Shown: positions 12,280 through 22,117, counted from the stretch's first letter. The stretch: DNA of 64,000 nt from Adiantum capillus-veneris (GCA_014529385.2 CM043971.1:60716709-60780708), one strand, 5' to 3'. Notes: a model not told the origin generated them from the sequence alone. Program-made: numbers and translations.

Positions 12280-12457
12280 GGTAACATCCTAATAGCTAAT
12301 ATGTAATTCTCCTAAATGATTTTATCATGTTAAACTGATCATTTAATATGGGAAAGTACCAGGGGAGACAAATCTAAAATATTGGTAAGGCTAGCAGACT
12401 AGTCACAGTAGGGATCCACAAGAGGAAAAATAGGGATCCAAAGGGGGGTCCATTTGC
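12280..12457 (+). repeat. truncated 3' LTR of element 1 (first 178 bp)
   Basis: It matches 5093-5265 of the 5' LTR (shared CTAATTCTCCTAAATGATTTT-like and TTAAACTGATCATTTAAT motifs), then stops at CCATTTGC, where element 2 begins. Sequence continuing the LTR (TGCAAAAGAGC) reappears for about 11 bp after element 2 at 24874 before the locus switches to the duplicated block. Confidence 0.85.
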
Positions 12458-12716
12458 TGAAGCGGTCCGTGGCGGGCAACAAGAAGAGCAACCTCTAGAC
12501 ACCCTTCAAGGCTCCCGTGCTGCTCAATGGGCCTGGGGCACAACACAACACAAACCAAAACAACAAACCCACAGCCAAATCCCAACTACACAAGGGGCAA
12601 CACCTAACTTAAGAGCGAGCTAGGACGCAAAAGAGGAGAATCGTTAGAGCAACCCACAAACAAGCAAGGAATTTACACTAACCCTAACACCAATGGAACA
12701 CTCTCACACACTAAAA

Positions 12717-12719
<3 letters not shown>

Positions 12720-12770
<51 letters not shown>
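12720..12770. repeat. (GA)n microsatellite inside LTR
   Basis: A GA tract of 51 bp in the left LTR of element 2; the matching tract in the right LTR (22381-22419) is 39 bp. Confidence 0.95.
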
Positions 12771-12774
<4 letters not shown>

Positions 12775-13432
12775 TGCTCGGGCTGCTTTGAAGTGTATCG
12801 TCAATGATCAAGCAAACATAAATATATATATGTAAGAAAGAGAGAGAAGGGGGAAGGGGGTGCTTGTTGCACTAATGCCTTCCTACAAATCTGTCATAAC
12901 CAATCAAAGTGAGATTAGTATTTGTTCAACATAGCATGAGTAAATTACACCACAACACATCACAAGAAAAAAGCCACCCCAATCACTGTCTTAAGGCCAG
13001 GGGAGTCCTCTCCACCCTGTCGCCCTCTTACAGCATGTGGGATTTATGGCTAAATTGATAACAATACCCGGAGACAAGCTATCAAGAACTTAAATAAAAC
13101 ACCAAGACACTTACACATCATTATTGTCCATGACTTCACGTTGGAAGGGAGACAAGGTATCCATGCTTAGTCCAAATTCACCCTCCTTGATTTAGCAAAT
13201 GTTGGGCTTACTCTAGTAGCAGAAATGTTAGATTTCCTACTCTCAATTTAATGATCACTCTCTCTTACAATGGCATAGATTTCCCTTGCTAATCACCCCT
13301 AATACAACACATACATATGCCTAATGCCAATGAGATTCCACTCAAGAGCTCCTTCTCAAGAGGTTGAGCTTGTCTTCTCAAGCTATAGCATAGTGCTCTT
13401 TTTTCTCCCTCTTTTTGTGCTAGATACACCCT

Positions 13433-13443
13433 CCTTTTATAGC
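13433..13443 (-). promoter_or_regulatory. candidate TATA box, 3' LTR of element 2
   Basis: The minus strand reads GCTATAAAAGG, a good plant TATA element inside the LTR and conserved at 23149-23159 in the other LTR. Confidence 0.5.
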
Positions 13444-15150
13444 AATTTTGAAGGCTAGGGTTACTCCTCTAACCATGGTTGGGTTAGATTTTCAGCAATT
13501 TATCTAATTTCTTTTGCTTGGAATTATCAAGAAGTTGGTGGGGAAAGAGAGAGGAGACAAATGGAGGTGATAGGACTTTTCATAGTGGGTTAGTGTTAGT
13601 AGAGTTAGTATTAATTTACAAATGGAATTGGATATTTACAATGGGAGTATCCATGTAGGATACAAATAAGGAAGAAAAACTCTTAAGAGGTAAGAAAAGG
13701 TGGATTTCTTACAAGGTTGATGCTCCAAGTGTCTTGAGTAGGGCCAATTTTGACGCTTGTTGACGGTCCACTAGCTTTGACGGTACATTTTTTCTCCACT
13801 CTTGACCTTCCTTGAGAGACACGGTAATTAAAGCTGAGTAATCAACCACCATGATGCTGTCTTTTAAGAGAAGAGGCTGAATTTTGTGGTTTTTTTGATA
13901 GATATGGGTAATTTGGAGGAGGACAAATGAGACCAGGTGGTCAATTTTGGAATGGAATTGTGTGTGGGAGGTATGAGTTCACCATGGTTTCTCTTATTCT
14001 TCAAGGTTGAGGAGAAGGTGAATAGGGTGCAGAGAGGAGTGGTGAGAGAGGTGGGGATGATGAGTGGAGAAGTGTGTGTGAAAGAGGAAAATGATAAAGT
14101 GGAAGAGAGAGTGTGGCTGCATAGCATGGGAAAACTGGGGTCCACTAATAAAATCATAGCTCACAACTCGTAGCTCAAAAAAATATGAAAAAAATTTGAG
14201 GCAAAAGTTCAGCCCACGAGCTACAACTTTTGTTTGTATTACCTTTTGAAATTCGGAGAGCAAGTGAACTTTAAAAATTCAGCAAAACCGACCATTTTTT
14301 TCCACTGCACAACGTCCTTGTGGGGTCCTTCTTTGGATGATTCTTTTGAATACCTCCAAGAGTGAGCCCTCCATAGTGCATGTATGTATGCCACCTACCC
14401 TTGACCTTATTTGGTAGGTCTATAATTGAAGATATTGTTGAGATCATGATATAAGTGAATAGTACAACTAAGAAAATCAAATATTGAGGGGTCTAAAAAA
14501 TATGTACATGTCAAATATAAATAATATAAGTGGAAAAAATATAAAGGGGTCAAAAGAAATCTCTCTCATTATGAGGCTACCATAAAAAGATAAATATTTT
14601 TGGTGTTCTAATTTTTTAGAAAAAAAACAAAATAGATGTAGGAATGGAAAAATCACAATAGTGAAAAAATATACACATAAATAAAACTAGTTTTTTTTGG
14701 ATTTTTGTTGGGGTGGAGTTACACCAAATATAAGAAAAGCTTACATGAAAATATTTCTATATGGAATAAAGAGTATGAAAAATGGTAAGAAAAATTGTGG
14801 TAATGGTGAGGCAATGTACAGAGCATAAATAACACACACCTAGGTAGAAATATTTAAATAAATACCAAAATAACTATGAAAAAATCTTTTATTTAGGCCC
14901 TATTTACAAAGAAATATTTACATATGCATGGGCCATAATATACTTATATTTTTTATTTTTTTGGCTCAACTAGCCCAATGACTAGCTAATTGAGGGTTTT
15001 TTATTTCAGTAAGGAGATATGGGAAAAGTCCCCTAACTCACACGCACCTATATACAGTGAAAGGGTGAGGGTAACCACAGTGTTTGAGTGATTTGATAGG
15101 GTGAGATAACTCACTATGGCAATTATAGAGAGCCGAAAAAATGGCTATCA

Positions 15151-15166
15151 TTAGCCCTCCCCCAGG
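15151..15166 (-). promoter_or_regulatory. polypurine tract of element 2
   Basis: The minus strand reads CCTGGGGGAGGGCTAA immediately before the LTR start TGATAGCC. Its position and composition match the plus-strand primer of Ty3/gypsy elements. Near-identical tracts precede the 3' LTRs of elements 3 and 4. Confidence 0.85.
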
Positions 15167-15178
15167 ATGATGGTATAT

Positions 15179-16420
15179 TCATGTACCATCATAAAGAATC
15201 TTTTCCAAAGAGAGTGCTTCAAAGTCCTTGACAAGATCTTCATTGTTTGGCCCCTTGGAATTTTGGTTTGTGTTACACTCATGCTTCATGGAACAATACT
15301 TACATGGGATAGTTGCCTTTTGCTCTGGTAGATCCTTTGGTAGAAGGCGACTCAAGTAAGGCTTCAAGCGATAGCCGTTTACCTTCCTGGAGTGCTCTTT
15401 CCCATTCAAGTCCATAAGTTGATAGTAACTTGAATTGAAAGCCTTCTTGACTATGTATGGCCCCTGCCATCTTGTTTCAAATTTGGCATCAAAACGATTA
15501 TCGAGTCGATTGTCATATCTTAGCACAAGATCTCCTTCATTGATGCCTTTGTCCTTCAGTTTCTTGTCAAGCTTCTCCTTTGTCTGTGTGGCTTTCCTCT
15601 TATAGCACTCGTATGCTGCTTCTCTTTTCCACTCAAGCTCAGCTAAGGTAAGAAGTAGATCCATCTATGCTTCTTGATCATCTTGTGATGATTTGCCATG
15701 AAGTCGCATTGTTGGAATGTTTAGTTCAATTGGCTGTAAAGCCTCTTGACCATAGACCAAGTGAAATGGTGTGAACTCCGTGGCTTCCCTATATGTGGTT
15801 CGATACGCCCACAAGGCACCATCCAAGAAGTCATCCCACAACTTTGTCTTGTTTTTCACCATCTTTCTAATGATGCCTGCAATGACACCATTAGCTTTTT
15901 CTACCAAACCATTTGATTGGGGATAGTAGGGTGTACTGTGACGATGTATAATGCGAAGTTCTTCACAGACTTCTGTGAGCAATCCCTTTCTAAACCCTGG
16001 ACCATTATCAGAAACAATCTCCAAAGGTGTGCGAAATCTACAACAAATGTGAGTGTAGACGAATTTGCTCACTGTCCTCTCATTTACCTTTGCCACACTT
16101 TGTGCTTCCACCCACCTAGTCATATATTCTACAGCCACTAGAATGTAGAGTTTACCATTTTTTGTCCTAGGCAGAGGACCCAAAGCATCAATGCCCCACT
16201 TTTCAAAGGGTCCATTTGCAAGCACAATTTGCCTTGGACCATAAATCAATCTTCTATTCCCATTTACCTGACAATTGTGACAACTTTTACACCAATGTTG
16301 GACATCCACATGCAAACTTGGCCAAACATACCCCACAAGCAAAATCTTCTTCACAGTTAATTCTTGGAAAAATGACCACCACATGCCTCTTCATGAAAAC
16401 CTTTTAGAATGGCTGGAATT
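15179..16420 (-). pseudogene. pol: integrase of element 2 (one internal stop)
   Basis: Integrase inserts the cDNA into host chromosomes. The zinc-binding end (HWCKSCHNCQ) is followed by the catalytic core with the expected three acidic residues in KWGIDALGPLP, IVSDNGPGF and NGLVEKANG. The C-terminal GPY/F-like segment (WQGPYIVKKAF) lies in the downstream part. An in-frame TAG at 15665-15667 separates the core (15668-16384) from the C-terminal 161 codons (15179-15664), and the zinc-binding N-terminus joins the RNase H frame (16357-17586) through a frame change near 16380. The tail after the GPY/F segment carries a Cys/His pair pattern (CKYCSMKHEC). Confidence 0.9.
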
Positions 16421-17586
16421 TCCACGATAGTTGGTACTCTTCTGCACACTTTATCCTTCCCTCTTTGATAGAGGGAGCCTTTTAGGAAGAGATACATGCT
16501 TGCCTTCTTCATGAGTCTCCTCTTCTGAGCTTTTGTGAAGTCTGGTGGAAACTCACCCTCCAAAATGTAGCCAATGATGAGAGCCAATGACTCCAATCCC
16601 TGGTACCTCGGTTGCTTCACAGCAGCCGCCACCATGATGACCTGTACTTCTTTCTTTACACATGCAACAGCTTGTTGTGCAAGTAAATCAGCATCTTCAT
16701 TTTGTTTCCTAGGAATATGATATAATTGCACCTCCTCAAATTGATTAAATAGCCTACGGATGGTATGAACTTTGGCCCTTAGTCTTTCATTTTTGCATGC
16801 CCAAATGCCTAAAATCTGCTTCACAATGAGAAGTGCATCCCCTTTTACCATGAGACGTTGTATACCATGGCCAATGCATATTTTTAAACCATGAAGTAGT
16901 GTGTCATATTCTACTTCATTGTTGCTAGCTAAACTTGGTAGATTGAACTTCTCTTTCATGACCACCTCTCCACTTGGGTTGAGCAACACTAGCCCTCCCC
17001 CTGCTTTTCCTGTGGCTCGACGAAAAGCTCCATCAAAGAACAAGGTAAAAGCATTAGGAGTACTTTTTTGTGGTGGCAATGGTAGGGTCTTTACTTCAGG
17101 CACCTTAATCTCCTTTTCATGCACCCTATAAGTGAGAATCCCTGCCAATTGTGCACGCACACTATCTTCTACCTTGAAAGAGTATTGAAACTCTTGCAAC
17201 TCCATAATCCACTTTGAGATCCTAGTACTAAGATTCATTTGAGATGACACCCAAGGGAACAAATTCTCTGCGGTGAGGATTACAAAAGGTTTTGGGAGCA
17301 AGTAGGATCTAAACTTCCTTATCGCAAACATGAGAGAAAGCATCATGAGTTCTGCCTCCGCGTAGCCTCTCTCTAAAGCATTCATGACCCTACTAGCAAA
17401 GTAGATGGGCCGCATCCTGGTACTATAGGGATCTTGTTGTAGCAAAACTGCACCAATTGTTTCTTTCCCAGCACTAGAGCTAACAAAGAATGTGTACTCC
17501 CAACAAGGAGGCATGAGTGTTGGTAGCTCTGACAAAATGGCTTTAATGTTACAAAAGTACTCTTCAAGCTCATCAAAACCATGCAA
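16357..17586 (-). CDS. pol: tandem RNase H domains of element 2 pol
   Basis: This 409-codon frame holds two nuclease domains in series. The first is the usual RT-linked RNase H (IGAVLLQQD, RPIYFASRVMN, FRSYLLPKPFVILT, ISKWIMELQEFQY). The second begins FFDGAFRRATGKAGGGLVLL and continues with a NNEVEYDTLLHGLK and MVKGDALLIVKQILG pattern, ending in HIPRKQNEDADLLA. Its D…E…D…D layout is that of the archaeal/plant-type RNase H seen in Tat-clade elements. The frame ends with the start of the integrase zinc domain (EEACGGHFSKN). It is separated from the RT frame by a short frame change near 17580. Confidence 0.9.
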   Translation of the reverse strand: MHGFDELEEYFCNIKAILSELPTLMPPCWEYTFFVSSSAGKETIGAVLLQQDPYSTRMRPIYFASRVMNALERGYAEAELMMLSLMFAIRKFRSYLLPKPFVILTAENLFPWVSSQMNLSTRISKWIMELQEFQYSFKVEDSVRAQLAGILTYRVHEKEIKVPEVKTLPLPPQKSTPNAFTLFFDGAFRRATGKAGGGLVLLNPSGEVVMKEKFNLPSLASNNEVEYDTLLHGLKICIGHGIQRLMVKGDALLIVKQILGIWACKNERLRAKVHTIRRLFNQFEEVQLYHIPRKQNEDADLLAQQAVACVKKEVQVIMVAAAVKQPRYQGLESLALIIGYILEGEFPPDFTKAQKRRLMKKASMYLFLKGSLYQRGKDKVCRRVPTIVEIPAILKGFHEEACGGHFSKN

Positions 17587-18223
17587 ATTCTACTTGTTGT
17601 GTCAACTTTTGCAAAGGGTGAAGTAACTCCAAGGCTAAGTGAACGAAGCGTGACATATACTTCACCTTTTGAATGAATGAGATGACCTCCTTAAGACTCT
17701 TGGGTGATGGTAGCTCAATAAGATCGTTTGCCTTTGAAGGATCCACTTCAATGCCTTTGTAAGAAACTTTATGACCAAGCAAGATTACTTCATCCTCACC
17801 TATATGGCACTTGTCGGGGTTGAGTTGACCTCCCATGTCGTAGAGCTTCTTTAAACCTTCTTCGACCCTTTGTAGATGCAATGATTTTGAGCTATAAATA
17901 CAGAAATCATCAATGAACACCCTAATTGACTTTCCAAAGAATGCTTGAAACACCATATTCATGAAACGTTGGAATGTTGCAGGAGCATTTGTCAAACCCA
18001 ATGGCATGACTCTAAAAGAATAACAACCCCATGGAGTGATAAAGGTTGTTTTCAATTGATCCTCCAATGCAATCCCTATTTGAAAGTAACCTGAGTAACC
18101 ATCGCACACAGTGTACTTCTCATGACCAGCTACCTCATTTAGTATCTCATCCTGGAATGGGAGGGGAAAGTGATCTCTTTTTGTTGCCTCATTGAGGGAC
18201 GGTAATCCACACACACCCTCCAC
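17573..18223 (-). pseudogene. pol: reverse transcriptase core of element 2, downstream of a frameshift
   Basis: It contains the RT fingers and palm: RDHFPLPFQDEIL, CDGYSGYFQI, MPLGLTNAPATFQ and the catalytic FIDDFCIYS (about 17908), followed by the GGQLNPDKCHI and LLGHKVS thumb/connection motifs. The first codons are out of frame with the upstream protease-RT ORF: a single frameshift around 18195-18215 splits CVDY from NEATKRDHF, which are continuous in elements 3 and 4. The active-site residues themselves are intact. Confidence 0.92.
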
Positions 18224-19314
18224 TTGCCATTTTTCTTAGGAGTGACAACAACAGGAGAGACCCACTCTGAATTCTCCACTGGATAAATGAAACCTACTGC
18301 TAGAAGCTTTCTTACCTCCTTGAGTAGAGCCTGTTCCTTTATAACTCCTAGCCTTCGTAGCTTCTGAGCTTTAGGTGTGGCCTCAGGCTTTAACTCAATC
18401 TTGTGTTGAACAACATCTACCCCATGCACGTCGGTGTAGTCTTTAGCAAAAAGCCTAGGAAACTTCCTTAGCACACATTTGAACTCCTCTCTTTCATCCT
18501 TTGTAAGTGTTGTTGATAGCATACCTTCCAGCATCCATTCATCTTGAACACCTTCGTTCTCTTGAGGACCTACCTCCTCCAAGCCTTGACAAGAGGTCTC
18601 TTGGTTGCTTGGCTTAAACCTTACCCCCATGAGTTCGATGGAAGACTCCTCTTCAGTAATGCTGCCGCTACTACCTTCTCTTGAAGTGCTATCGGTCCGA
18701 CCTTCTTCCGTCTCACTTTGAGATGATTCTTCATGGAGCTCCTCTTGGCGTTGCTCCTTCATGTCAAAGACAACCTTCTTATGATTGTCATTCCTGCAAA
18801 TTAATTTCCCACTCTCCCAATCCTGCAAAGCTCGCATTTTCATTAGCCATGGTCTTCCTAGGATAAATGGATAACCACTTCCCTTGGTCGACATAACATA
18901 AAAATCCACCGCTTTCTTAATGCCAAAGGCCTCTACAAAGACATTTTTACAAATGCCTACACACCTAGCCTTGCTATTGTTTTCCATCTTGACTTTGATT
19001 TCAGGTGTCTCCTGGATGTGCATGCCTAGTCTTTGCATGAGTCCCTCTGTCATGATGCAAATTTGTGCACCCCCATCCACTAGACCTTTCCTAACCAATC
19101 TTCCTTTGATGTAACAGTCTAGCACCGGTGTAATGTCCTCATTCATTTCAGCTTGTGCAATTTTTACAACAGGCACACTCTCTTTTACCTTTCTCCTAGT
19201 GCTAACTGCCCTTGTTAAATCCCTCCTAACTTGTGGACATAATGCAAGAAATTGAGGCCATGAAATATCAGGACCCTTACCTCTCATGTCTTCCAACAAG
19301 TTGTACGGAGCCAT
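18139..19314 (-). pseudogene. pol: protease and RT N-terminus of element 2
   Basis: The aspartic protease is recognisable by GLVDGGAQICIMTEGLMQRL (catalytic Asp in DGGA, about residue 80) and the distal flap-side motif FILGRPWLM. A linker rich in Glu and Ser follows (about residues 195-235). RT starts with QKLRRLGVIKEQALLKEV, IYPVENSEWVSPVVVTPKKN and KWRVCVDY. The last ~20 codons are out-of-frame after the RT frameshift. Start uncertain: it begins in a region of overlapping frames with gag (19284-19487), suggesting either a frameshift mutation or programmed frameshifting. Confidence 0.9.
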
Positions 19315-19446
19315 ACCATGTCCAAGAGGGAAGTCTTGGAGGTTGATACGACGTCGAGTCCTCTTGGTTTCCTTGGTTTCCTTTGCCTTCTTGCCTTGTC
19401 CATGGTCACTCTGTGATGTGACTCCTTCTTTCTCTTTACCTTTTCC

Positions 19447-20451
19447 TCAGCCCCTCTTAATGCCATTGGCTTCCATGTCAACCTCATTGGAATTTGTCAC
19501 CTCTACCACATGCACATTTGGATCTGGCAAAGGTGTAACTCCTTCTACCCCTTGTGGAGGTGGTCTTGGTCCATTTGGCCTTTGTAGAAGCCTTGGTTGT
19601 TGACCAGCTCCTTCTCCTGCATTCATCACTGGGTAATTCAAGTTAGGTCTCCCTGGCTCTCCACGGGTCCAAGGACAACTATACATCCCATGTCGAGACT
19701 CTCCGCAATTCCAACATTGTAAGACTCTCCTAGTTCGTGGCTCTCTCTCTTCTGACTTCTTTGCTTGTCCCTTTGGACGTACAGCTTGTGCAAGGTGAAT
19801 TGACAGGCTGCTTAAAGATTCATTTAACTTCTCAATCACTTCAGCCGTTACCTCAGGAAGCTCCCTAGATGTTGATGCTTGTGACTTACCTTTGGGTCTA
19901 AGACATTCTATTGGAACCTCTCCCCTTGAGCACTTGAGTTTCCTATACTTCTCAGCAGCCCTAGTTTCAGCTGCATCAAAAGTAGCAGGTGCACCCGCAT
20001 CAACTTTTACCTTAAGGTCAGGAAAGAGTCCGGCTATGAACCTCTCCTTCTTTAAAAATTCTGCACCATCACTAGGGTTAGCAACATTTTGGATCCATAG
20101 AGCCCAAAGATGTAGAAACTCTTGCTTGTACAAGTAGTAGTCATCTAAGTCTTTTTGCTTATGAGAAACAATGTCTTGCCATAGTTTTTGAGCGTTTTGG
20201 GGATCAAAGAAGTATCTCTTACAACGATTCAAAACTTCTGTGTAACTCCCCTTAACTTCCTCAGGCAAAGAGTCAAACCAAGTACTAGCATCTTTCCTAA
20301 GGACCACCTCAAACATTTCTACACGTTCTTGATCGGTTACTATCCTCTTGATACGGCAAGACATCTTGAAATTTGCTAAAAATAATTCTGCATCCTCTCC
20401 AGGCTCTCCAAAGAAAAGAGGATATCCAGACATTTGGCGTTGTCTCTCCAT
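19447..20451 (-). CDS. gag: gag of element 2, 334 codons, intact
   Basis: It encodes the structural capsid-nucleocapsid protein. The ATG at 20449-20451 opens a frame with the retrotransposon Gag core (residues about 10-160: FFGEPGEDAELFLANFK, ASTWFDSLPEEVKGSY, FLKKERFIAGLFPDLK) and a single CCHC zinc knuckle (CWNCGESRHGMYSC, residues about 246-259) for RNA binding. The C-terminus is Pro/Gln/Asn-rich. It lies 50 bp downstream of the ORF at 20501-20959. No internal stop is present. A basic ORF in another frame (19284-19487) overlaps its end and bridges toward the protease. Confidence 0.93.
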   Translation of the reverse strand: MERQRQMSGYPLFFGEPGEDAELFLANFKMSCRIKRIVTDQERVEMFEVVLRKDASTWFDSLPEEVKGSYTEVLNRCKRYFFDPQNAQKLWQDIVSHKQKDLDDYYLYKQEFLHLWALWIQNVANPSDGAEFLKKERFIAGLFPDLKVKVDAGAPATFDAAETRAAEKYRKLKCSRGEVPIECLRPKGKSQASTSRELPEVTAEVIEKLNESLSSLSIHLAQAVRPKGQAKKSEEREPRTRRVLQCWNCGESRHGMYSCPWTRGEPGRPNLNYPVMNAGEGAGQQPRLLQRPNGPRPPPQGVEGVTPLPDPNVHVVEVTNSNEVDMEANGIKRG

Positions 20452-20500
20452 TATTATGAAAGATTACAACACGAGTTACAATAAGGGATACAATAGAGAT

Positions 20501-20959
20501 TTAGAACCACTCGCCTGCAAATGAAGAAGTAAGAAAATACCACTCTAAGTTTTCTTCTTCAGCTATCCAAGCTTCAATGAGGTCTCGATTTGTTTGATCA
20601 AAAAAAAAAGGTAGACTATTGATGAGCTCTAAGAAGGGTTGAAATTCTTCAAAGCTAAGGCGATAAACAGAAATCTCTAGAACTTCATTTTCTGGATCCA
20701 AAAGAGCAACCACGTCCCAAGTGATAAATTGCACTTGCTCTACAATTCCCAACGCACAAGCGGTTTGTATAAAAACTAGATCTTCATGCTCGTCGAAGGC
20801 TGTGAGAAAGTAGCAATTGACTAGGAGCTCCTTTCCTTCGAGTTCCACACAGTCGGAGTGAGGCAACCTTCTCACAATTTCATAAAGAACATCCTCATCA
20901 AGTCCAATCAAGTTTACAAGATTTAAAGACTCCACTTGTGCTACAAAATTCCTGGACAA
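20501..20959 (-). CDS. leader ORF X1 of element 2, F-box-like N-terminus, unknown function
   Basis: About 150 codons between the 5' LTR and gag. It is a paralogue of the next ORF (21006-21485): both share an RRL helix end, K.L.V near residue 45, FIQ..CAL..V..V.F..W.V, RL.F.EF.P and LINSLPF.F. The N-terminus LDEDVLYEIVRRLP is of F-box type. No ATG opens the frame (the first codon is TTG); a possible 3' splice site TTTTTGTCCAG|G lies at about 20952, so it may be an exon. The product is acidic. Extra ORFs before gag are known in Tat/Ogre elements, but I do not recognise this protein family. Confidence 0.6.
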   Translation of the reverse strand: MSRNFVAQVESLNLVNLIGLDEDVLYEIVRRLPHSDCVELEGKELLVNCYFLTAFDEHEDLVFIQTACALGIVEQVQFITWDVVALLDPENEVLEISVYRLSFEEFQPFLELINSLPFFFDQTNRDLIEAWIAEEENLEWYFLTSSFAGEWF

Positions 20960-21005
20960 AAACTCCTTAGGATTATGGTTAAATCATTCAAAAGCATAAA
21001 GAGAT

Positions 21006-21485
21006 TTACAATGTCTCTATGAACAAAGTGTCATAGAAAGTAGAGAAGGATGAGAATTTATACAAATTTGCAATCTTCTCTATGCTCTCTTTATTAAGAC
21101 AAGCTCTGAATAGCTCCCTATCTCCTTTGTTGAAAGCGAAAGGAAGACTATTAATAAGATGCAAATGAGGGAAAAATTCACCAAATGTGAGTCTATGAAG
21201 CATGAGCTTTGGCCGCAAGTTTCCTGAAGAGTCTTCCTCAATGGTGAAATGCACTCGCCAAACGCCAAATTTCACTCTATTTACCAATCTTAGGGCACAC
21301 ACTAGTTGGATGAATGCGCGGTCTTCCTTAGTGCCCAACAACAAGAGGAAAATGGAATCCACGCGTAGGACCTTTCGTCTTAACTTCACCACCCTCTTGT
21401 TATGAGCGAGACGCCTTACTACTTGCTCCTGCAACTCAATTGGTAATAGAGCTAGATCTCTAAGGATTGAGCTTTCACTGCACAC
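21006..21485 (-). CDS. leader ORF X2 of element 2, paralogue of X1
   Basis: About 159 codons, duplicated relative to X1. It is open upstream without an ATG (first counted codon GTG). The sequence TTCTAACAG|GG at about 21493, with a CTAAC branch-like motif, is a plausible splice acceptor. The N-terminus LLPIELQEQVVRRLAHNK again fits an F-box-like helix; the following part is basic (KLRRKVLRV). Shared landmarks with X1 are FIQLVCALRLVNRVKF, W.V, HRLTFGEF and LINSLPF. Distant resemblance exists to the element 3 ORF at 43689-44222. The function is unknown. Confidence 0.6.
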   Translation of the reverse strand: MCSESSILRDLALLPIELQEQVVRRLAHNKRVVKLRRKVLRVDSIFLLLLGTKEDRAFIQLVCALRLVNRVKFGVWRVHFTIEEDSSGNLRPKLMLHRLTFGEFFPHLHLINSLPFAFNKGDRELFRACLNKESIEKIANLYKFSSFSTFYDTLFIETL

Positions 21486-21585
21486 ACATTCCCTGTTAGA
21501 ACAAATGATCTTTTTTTGTTTCTTGTAACAACTTGGACAAAGAAAAAATAAACATACACACTATTTTTCCGGGCTGCACTTCATT

Positions 21586-21804
21586 TTAAAATAAAATGAA
21601 CACATGTACATCAAAAGAAGTGTGGTAGTTGATGAGAGGTAGAATGAAAGGGTTTCGTGATGCAAGAATTTCTCCTACTCTTTGGGCACCAAACATGAAC
21701 ACCATTCGTTGTTGAAAATGGATCTTTCTACTAATTGCAACGTTTATTCTAATGTGTGGAGTAAAATGAAAGGGAAAAATCTCTATTCTTGGGCCATTAT
21801 CCAT
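21586..21804 (-). CDS. small leader ORF, alpha type, element 2 (72 aa)
   Basis: Starts at an ATG (21802-21804) and ends …VHVFILF at a stop. It has close relatives in element 4 (35607-35819) and element 3 (43445-43672): shared residues include PFHF, an I.IN stretch, FQQR or YQQR, FGA.R.GEIL.S, ILP and FDV..FILF. Lengths (70-75 aa), start and stop are conserved among independent elements, which argues for coding. It is hydrophobic toward the C-terminus but has no clear membrane span. The function is unknown. Confidence 0.6.
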   Translation of the reverse strand: MDNGPRIEIFPFHFTPHIRINVAISRKIHFQQRMVFMFGAQRVGEILASRNPFILPLINYHTSFDVHVFILF

Positions 21805-21825
21805 GGCCTATGCATGTCCTAATGC

Positions 21826-22038
21826 TTAAAATAACACAAAATTATAGACGTCCAAGCTAATATCGTACCTAATGAGAGGCAAAATAAAAGGATTTACCGA
21901 AGTGTTTATCTCGGCTAACCTAAGAGGACCTAAAATCCTACGAATTACTCGTTGAAATTGCAACTTAGTACTAACAATTATGTGTATCTTTTGCCTTGCA
22001 ATGGGAATGAAAGGATCATACAAACTCTCGTGATTCAT
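21826..22038 (-). CDS. small leader ORF, beta type, element 2 (70 aa)
   Basis: ATG at 22036-22038. It is related to the element 4 ORF at 35317-35523 (shared PIARQ, HII, FQ..IRRI.GP.RL.EIN, PFILP and LDVY.F) and more distantly to the alpha type, with the same C-terminal ILP…DV..F.LF layout. It is the first ORF after the primer site in element 2. The net charge is basic in the central RRI segment. No known domain. Confidence 0.58.
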   Translation of the reverse strand: MNHESLYDPFIPIARQKIHIIVSTKLQFQRVIRRILGPLRLAEINTSVNPFILPLIRYDISLDVYNFVLF

Positions 22039-22117
22039 GCAAACTACTTGACTATGCTAAAAGTTAATCCTACACAAAAACATACACGAGTTGTTTTCCT
22101 CCGTGGGCGCACCAATT
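22039..22117 (-). promoter_or_regulatory. leader start with primer-binding site of element 2
   Basis: Three bases inside the 5' LTR end, the minus strand reads TTGGTGCGCCCACGGAGGA (about 22097-22115). Elements 3 and 4 have close versions at the same place. It is not the usual initiator-Met type; I cannot assign the tRNA. Confidence 0.65.

Larger units (their letters stand above)
5093..12457 (+). mobile_element. element 1: degenerate chromodomain-type Ty3/gypsy retrotransposon, 3' LTR cut by element 2
   Basis: The 5' LTR (5093-6598) is followed by a TGGTATCAGAGC primer site, gag, protease, reverse transcriptase, RNase H, integrase, a chromodomain-like tail, a purine tract and the first 178 bp of the 3' LTR. 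The gene order PR-RT-RH-INT plus a C-terminal chromodomain is that of gypsy chromoviruses. The coding region is broken by many stops and frameshifts, so the copy is old and inactive. Its 3' LTR was the landing site of element 2, which makes element 1 the older of the two. Confidence 0.9.
12458..15150 (-). repeat. 3' LTR of element 2 (2,693 bp)
   Basis: On the minus strand it starts TGATAGCC and ends …CGCTTCA. It is nearly identical to 22118-24872; the right copy has an extra 60-bp partial repeat (about 22598-22660) and a shorter GA tract. ORFs inside it (for example 13864-14157) are present in both copies, but I recognise nothing in them. Confidence 0.93.

Noticed and set aside
13864-14263. 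ORFs in the LTRs of element 2, present in both LTR copies (also 23649-23919)
   Set aside because: Both strands are open over the same bases and identity between LTRs is explained by replication; no domain was recognised.
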